Positions 60,522 through 62,336 of a DNA stretch of 62,336 bases are shown piece by piece (positions within the stretch are counted from its first letter, which is position 1; each line of letters starts with the position of its first letter). A program made the position numbers and the translations under genes. Where the stretch lies: positions 1 to 62,336 of the forward strand of contig CBDTVL010000002.1 of NCBI GenBank assembly GCA_965363755.1, read 5' to 3'. Origin of the DNA: JL08 sp965363755 (GTDB lineage: Bacteria > Pseudomonadota > Alphaproteobacteria > Rhodobacterales > Rhodobacteraceae). The notes beneath the pieces are model-generated. The model was not told where the DNA came from, ran no database searches, and saw nothing but the letters and a program-made list of their open reading frames with translations.

Positions 60522-60945
60522 GTTCGTGCGCTAGCCCAGATGGCGTAGCTCTGCAACCCTATCGCGACTGGGCCGTCGACAGGCCAAAGTGATGGGTTGC
60601 GTCGTTTAACCGCCATCCCGTTCGCCAAGCCCAGAATTCTTTGGGCAAGTGGCGGGAGGTTCCGCCACAATGGCAAGAGACAATGCTGCCGCGGATCGAT
60701 GCGTCATCGAAGGCCATTTCTTTTGAAATGGATTCGCACCATTCTCTTCTTGGGTGATGGGATCCTCTCGAAAGTGAAGCGCATGTGTTTGGGCATTGAG
60801 CCGGGGTTGAACTTACCGGAAACTGCGGAGCTGGTCTGTTATCTTAGACCACGGACCAATGCTGGTGAATGCCGACTTGCGGCTTGCAAAGCAGAACGAT
60901 ACTCACGGGCTTGACGCATCAAGGTTTAGCCAAAGGATCGATGAG
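60522..60945. other. Intergenic stretch upstream of gapR with several hairpins
   Basis: No convincing gene is seen. It contains CCATTTC/GAAATGG around TTTT (near 60713), GCCCA/TGGGC around GAATTCT (near 60630) and CGATG/CATCG. Several foldable segments in a row suggest an RNA leader or small RNA, but none has the features of a known family. Confidence 0.35.
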
Positions 60946-61203
60946 ATGAGCGACACAATAACCGACGCCAGCTACCGTGTGACCGCCGACGAGTTACGAC
61001 AGTTCGTTGAGCGGATGGAGCGTCTTGAGGCTGAAAAGAAGGATCTTGCGGACGCACAAAAAGAGGTGCTGGCCGAAGCCAAAGGGCGGGGCTACGACAC
61101 CAAGGTCCTGCGAAAAGTTATAGCTCTGCGCAAACGCGACGCCAACGATATTGCAGAAGAAGAAGCTGTGCTGGAAATGTACAAAGAAGCGTTGGGGATG
61201 TAA
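60946..61203 (+). CDS. gapR: GapR family nucleoid protein (DUF2312)
   Basis: This protein of about 85 aa matches GapR, which binds overtwisted DNA in front of replication and transcription machinery in Caulobacter and aids topoisomerases. The motifs ASYRVTADELRQFVERMERLE and VLRKVIALRKRDANDIAEEE form the long helical dimer. The start at MSDTITDAS is the family start; an upstream frame is not. Confidence 0.92.
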   Translation: MSDTITDASYRVTADELRQFVERMERLEAEKKDLADAQKEVLAEAKGRGYDTKVLRKVIALRKRDANDIAEEEAVLEMYKEALGM

Positions 61204-61283
61204 CCCGCGCTAAAAAGGACCATCGACTTTGGAGCGCGTGTCGGGGCAAGACGCGCGCCGTTCAAGGTCGGCCAACGGGTGTC

Positions 61284-62159
61284 TCAAGGTGTGATGACGT
61301 GGACGCCGTGCATGCGGCTGATTTTGATCACGTCGTCGTCGTAAATCTCTGCCAATTCGGCAACAAGCGTCTCCGTCCAGCCGGGAACGTTCAGTTCCTC
61401 CTCTATCTGGTCCTCAAGTGCGAATTTGTCCAGAAATGCCGCTTTCACACGACGGCACTGTATCTCGGTCATGACCGGGTGCGACGCAAGATATGCCTCA
61501 AAGCGACGCATGCCTTCTATGCTCATGATTTCGGCCAACAGGTCGTGCGCACCCTCAATCTCAGCATTGGCATCCAGCCCGGCCATTTCTCGAATGATTT
61601 CGGCCCAGATAAGAGGCGTATCCTCATTGGACCATAAGGTTATCCGGATGCTCGGGACCTGCTCTCGAATATGCCGAATGGTTTCTGACCAGCGCATTTC
61701 CCTCGGATCTACGCCACCCAGAAACCCAAGCATGTGTTCCTTGGGGGACTTTTTGAATACGCCGGGCAAAAAACCTGCCAGATCGCGAAGGCCCATGAAC
61801 AACTCTATTTCGTCGTCTGGAAAGAGTTGTTGCACATGTTGCAACCGCTGTATTGCGTTAGGGTAGAGATAGCCGTTCCGCACGGCCGATCGTGGCGCCC
61901 CAAAGAAATCTTTATTGGACAGGATGATCCGATCTGCGCGCTCATCAACCTGCATGGCATTCAGTAACGCCTCTCTGGCGCCATCATCTGGAGGGGAAGT
62001 TCGCATTGCCATCAGCGTTTGGCGCATTAGCCGGCGAAATTTGCTTGGGTTGGGTATTTCCACACCCTGTTTCGAATACACGCCTTTGTTTTTCAACAGA
62101 CATTTCAATAAGCGCTCGTCGTCAGTGCAGTGCGCGCCAGTGTGAAGTATGACCTGCAT
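61284..62159 (-). CDS. Sulfotransferase-like protein of unknown function
   Basis: This protein of about 291 aa begins MQVILHTGAHCTDDERLLK. The opening resembles the ILHIGxHKTGT start of bacterial sulfotransferase-like proteins, but the PAPS-binding loop (KTGTT) is replaced by CTDDE, so it may not bind PAPS. The rest is helical and acidic. A longer upstream frame (to 62282) is not supported. It ends the window next to a tRNA gene. Confidence 0.55.
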   Translation of the reverse strand: MQVILHTGAHCTDDERLLKCLLKNKGVYSKQGVEIPNPSKFRRLMRQTLMAMRTSPPDDGAREALLNAMQVDERADRIILSNKDFFGAPRSAVRNGYLYPNAIQRLQHVQQLFPDDEIELFMGLRDLAGFLPGVFKKSPKEHMLGFLGGVDPREMRWSETIRHIREQVPSIRITLWSNEDTPLIWAEIIREMAGLDANAEIEGAHDLLAEIMSIEGMRRFEAYLASHPVMTEIQCRRVKAAFLDKFALEDQIEEELNVPGWTETLVAELAEIYDDDVIKISRMHGVHVITP

Positions 62160-62298
62160 GATGCTCCGAAAGACGAGATAGTGTTTGACCGAGAGTATAT
62201 CCACTTTACCGCTAGGCGAAACCCGTTTCCGCCATATGCTTGGTTCGAGGTTTTTTGTCTTGCAGGCCGAGCCTAATGGCACTAAATCGGCCCGCAGT

Positions 62299-62336
62299 GC
62301 CCCTATAGCTCAGCTGGTAGAGCAATTGATTTGTAA
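62299..62336 (+). tRNA. tRNA-Thr(UGU), 5' part
   Basis: The sequence GCCCCTATAGCTCAGCTGGT starts a typical acceptor stem and D arm, followed by the anticodon stem and the loop TTTGTAA with anticodon TGT (Thr). The gene runs off the window at its anticodon loop. Confidence 0.9.

Overview
The window looks like a chromosomal segment of a marine-type alphaproteobacterium of the Rhodobacteraceae/Roseobacteraceae. The evidence is a SciP-CtrA pair, a GapR (DUF2312) gene, LpxI in place of LpxH, a DUF2155 gene beside aat-accC-accB, a divergent zur-znuCB/znuA locus, and moderately GC-rich coding sequence. Most of it is conserved core genome. Species assignment is inference.

Layout. 1-1,270: a secreted lytic transglycosylase and a small membrane protein. 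1,290-8,610 (minus): a peptide/opine-type ABC transporter (binding protein, two permeases, fused double ATPase) preceded by an AraC-type regulator. 8,685-9,551: miaA. 9,682-22,300 (plus): the envelope cluster pyrH-frr-uppS-cdsA-dxr-rseP-(41-aa ORF)-bamA-skp-fabZ-lpxA-lpxI-lpxB, then a CadD/LysE-like membrane protein. lpxD, often found between skp and fabZ, is absent here. 22,331-29,180: mnmA, sciP, ctrA, ligA, recG.

29,180-32,270 is a looser accessory stretch. A possible LexA (SOS) operator precedes a 40-aa protein gene, followed by a foldable RNA segment and a terminator. Next come a frameshifted DUF6058-like gene, a divergent ArsR-type regulator and a frameshifted GNAT acetyltransferase gene. 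32,270-35,290: zinc uptake, with two palindromic Zur-like sites in the divergent promoter region. 35,640-43,590: clpP, clpX, a RidA-like gene, an NDUFA12-like gene, mlaD-like, DUF2155, aat, accC, accB and an acyl-CoA synthetase.

44,090-49,310 (minus): a LivFGMHJ-type ABC transporter, divergent from an XRE regulator of the short-chain-fatty-acid type. This is followed by a stand-alone receiver protein, a two-helix membrane protein, a large histidine kinase with an SSS-symporter-like sensor, and a FliM/FliN-like SpoA-domain protein outside any flagellar cluster. 55,740-57,280: a TetR regulator convergent with a translationally coupled cupredoxin and cytochrome P460. 57,580-59,755 (minus): a sulfide/persulfide operon (MBL-fold persulfide-dioxygenase-like enzyme, two YeeE/YedE half-transporters, a DUF442 phosphatase/sulfurtransferase-like protein). 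60,030-62,336: two small proteins, gapR, a sulfotransferase-like protein of unknown role and the 5' part of a tRNA-Thr(UGU).

The least explained items are the SOS-box/40-aa/structured-RNA unit, the cupredoxin-P460 pair, the SSS-kinase/receiver/SpoA neighbourhood, and the two frameshifted genes flanking an ArsR regulator. No CRISPR array, complete insertion sequence or prophage was seen.
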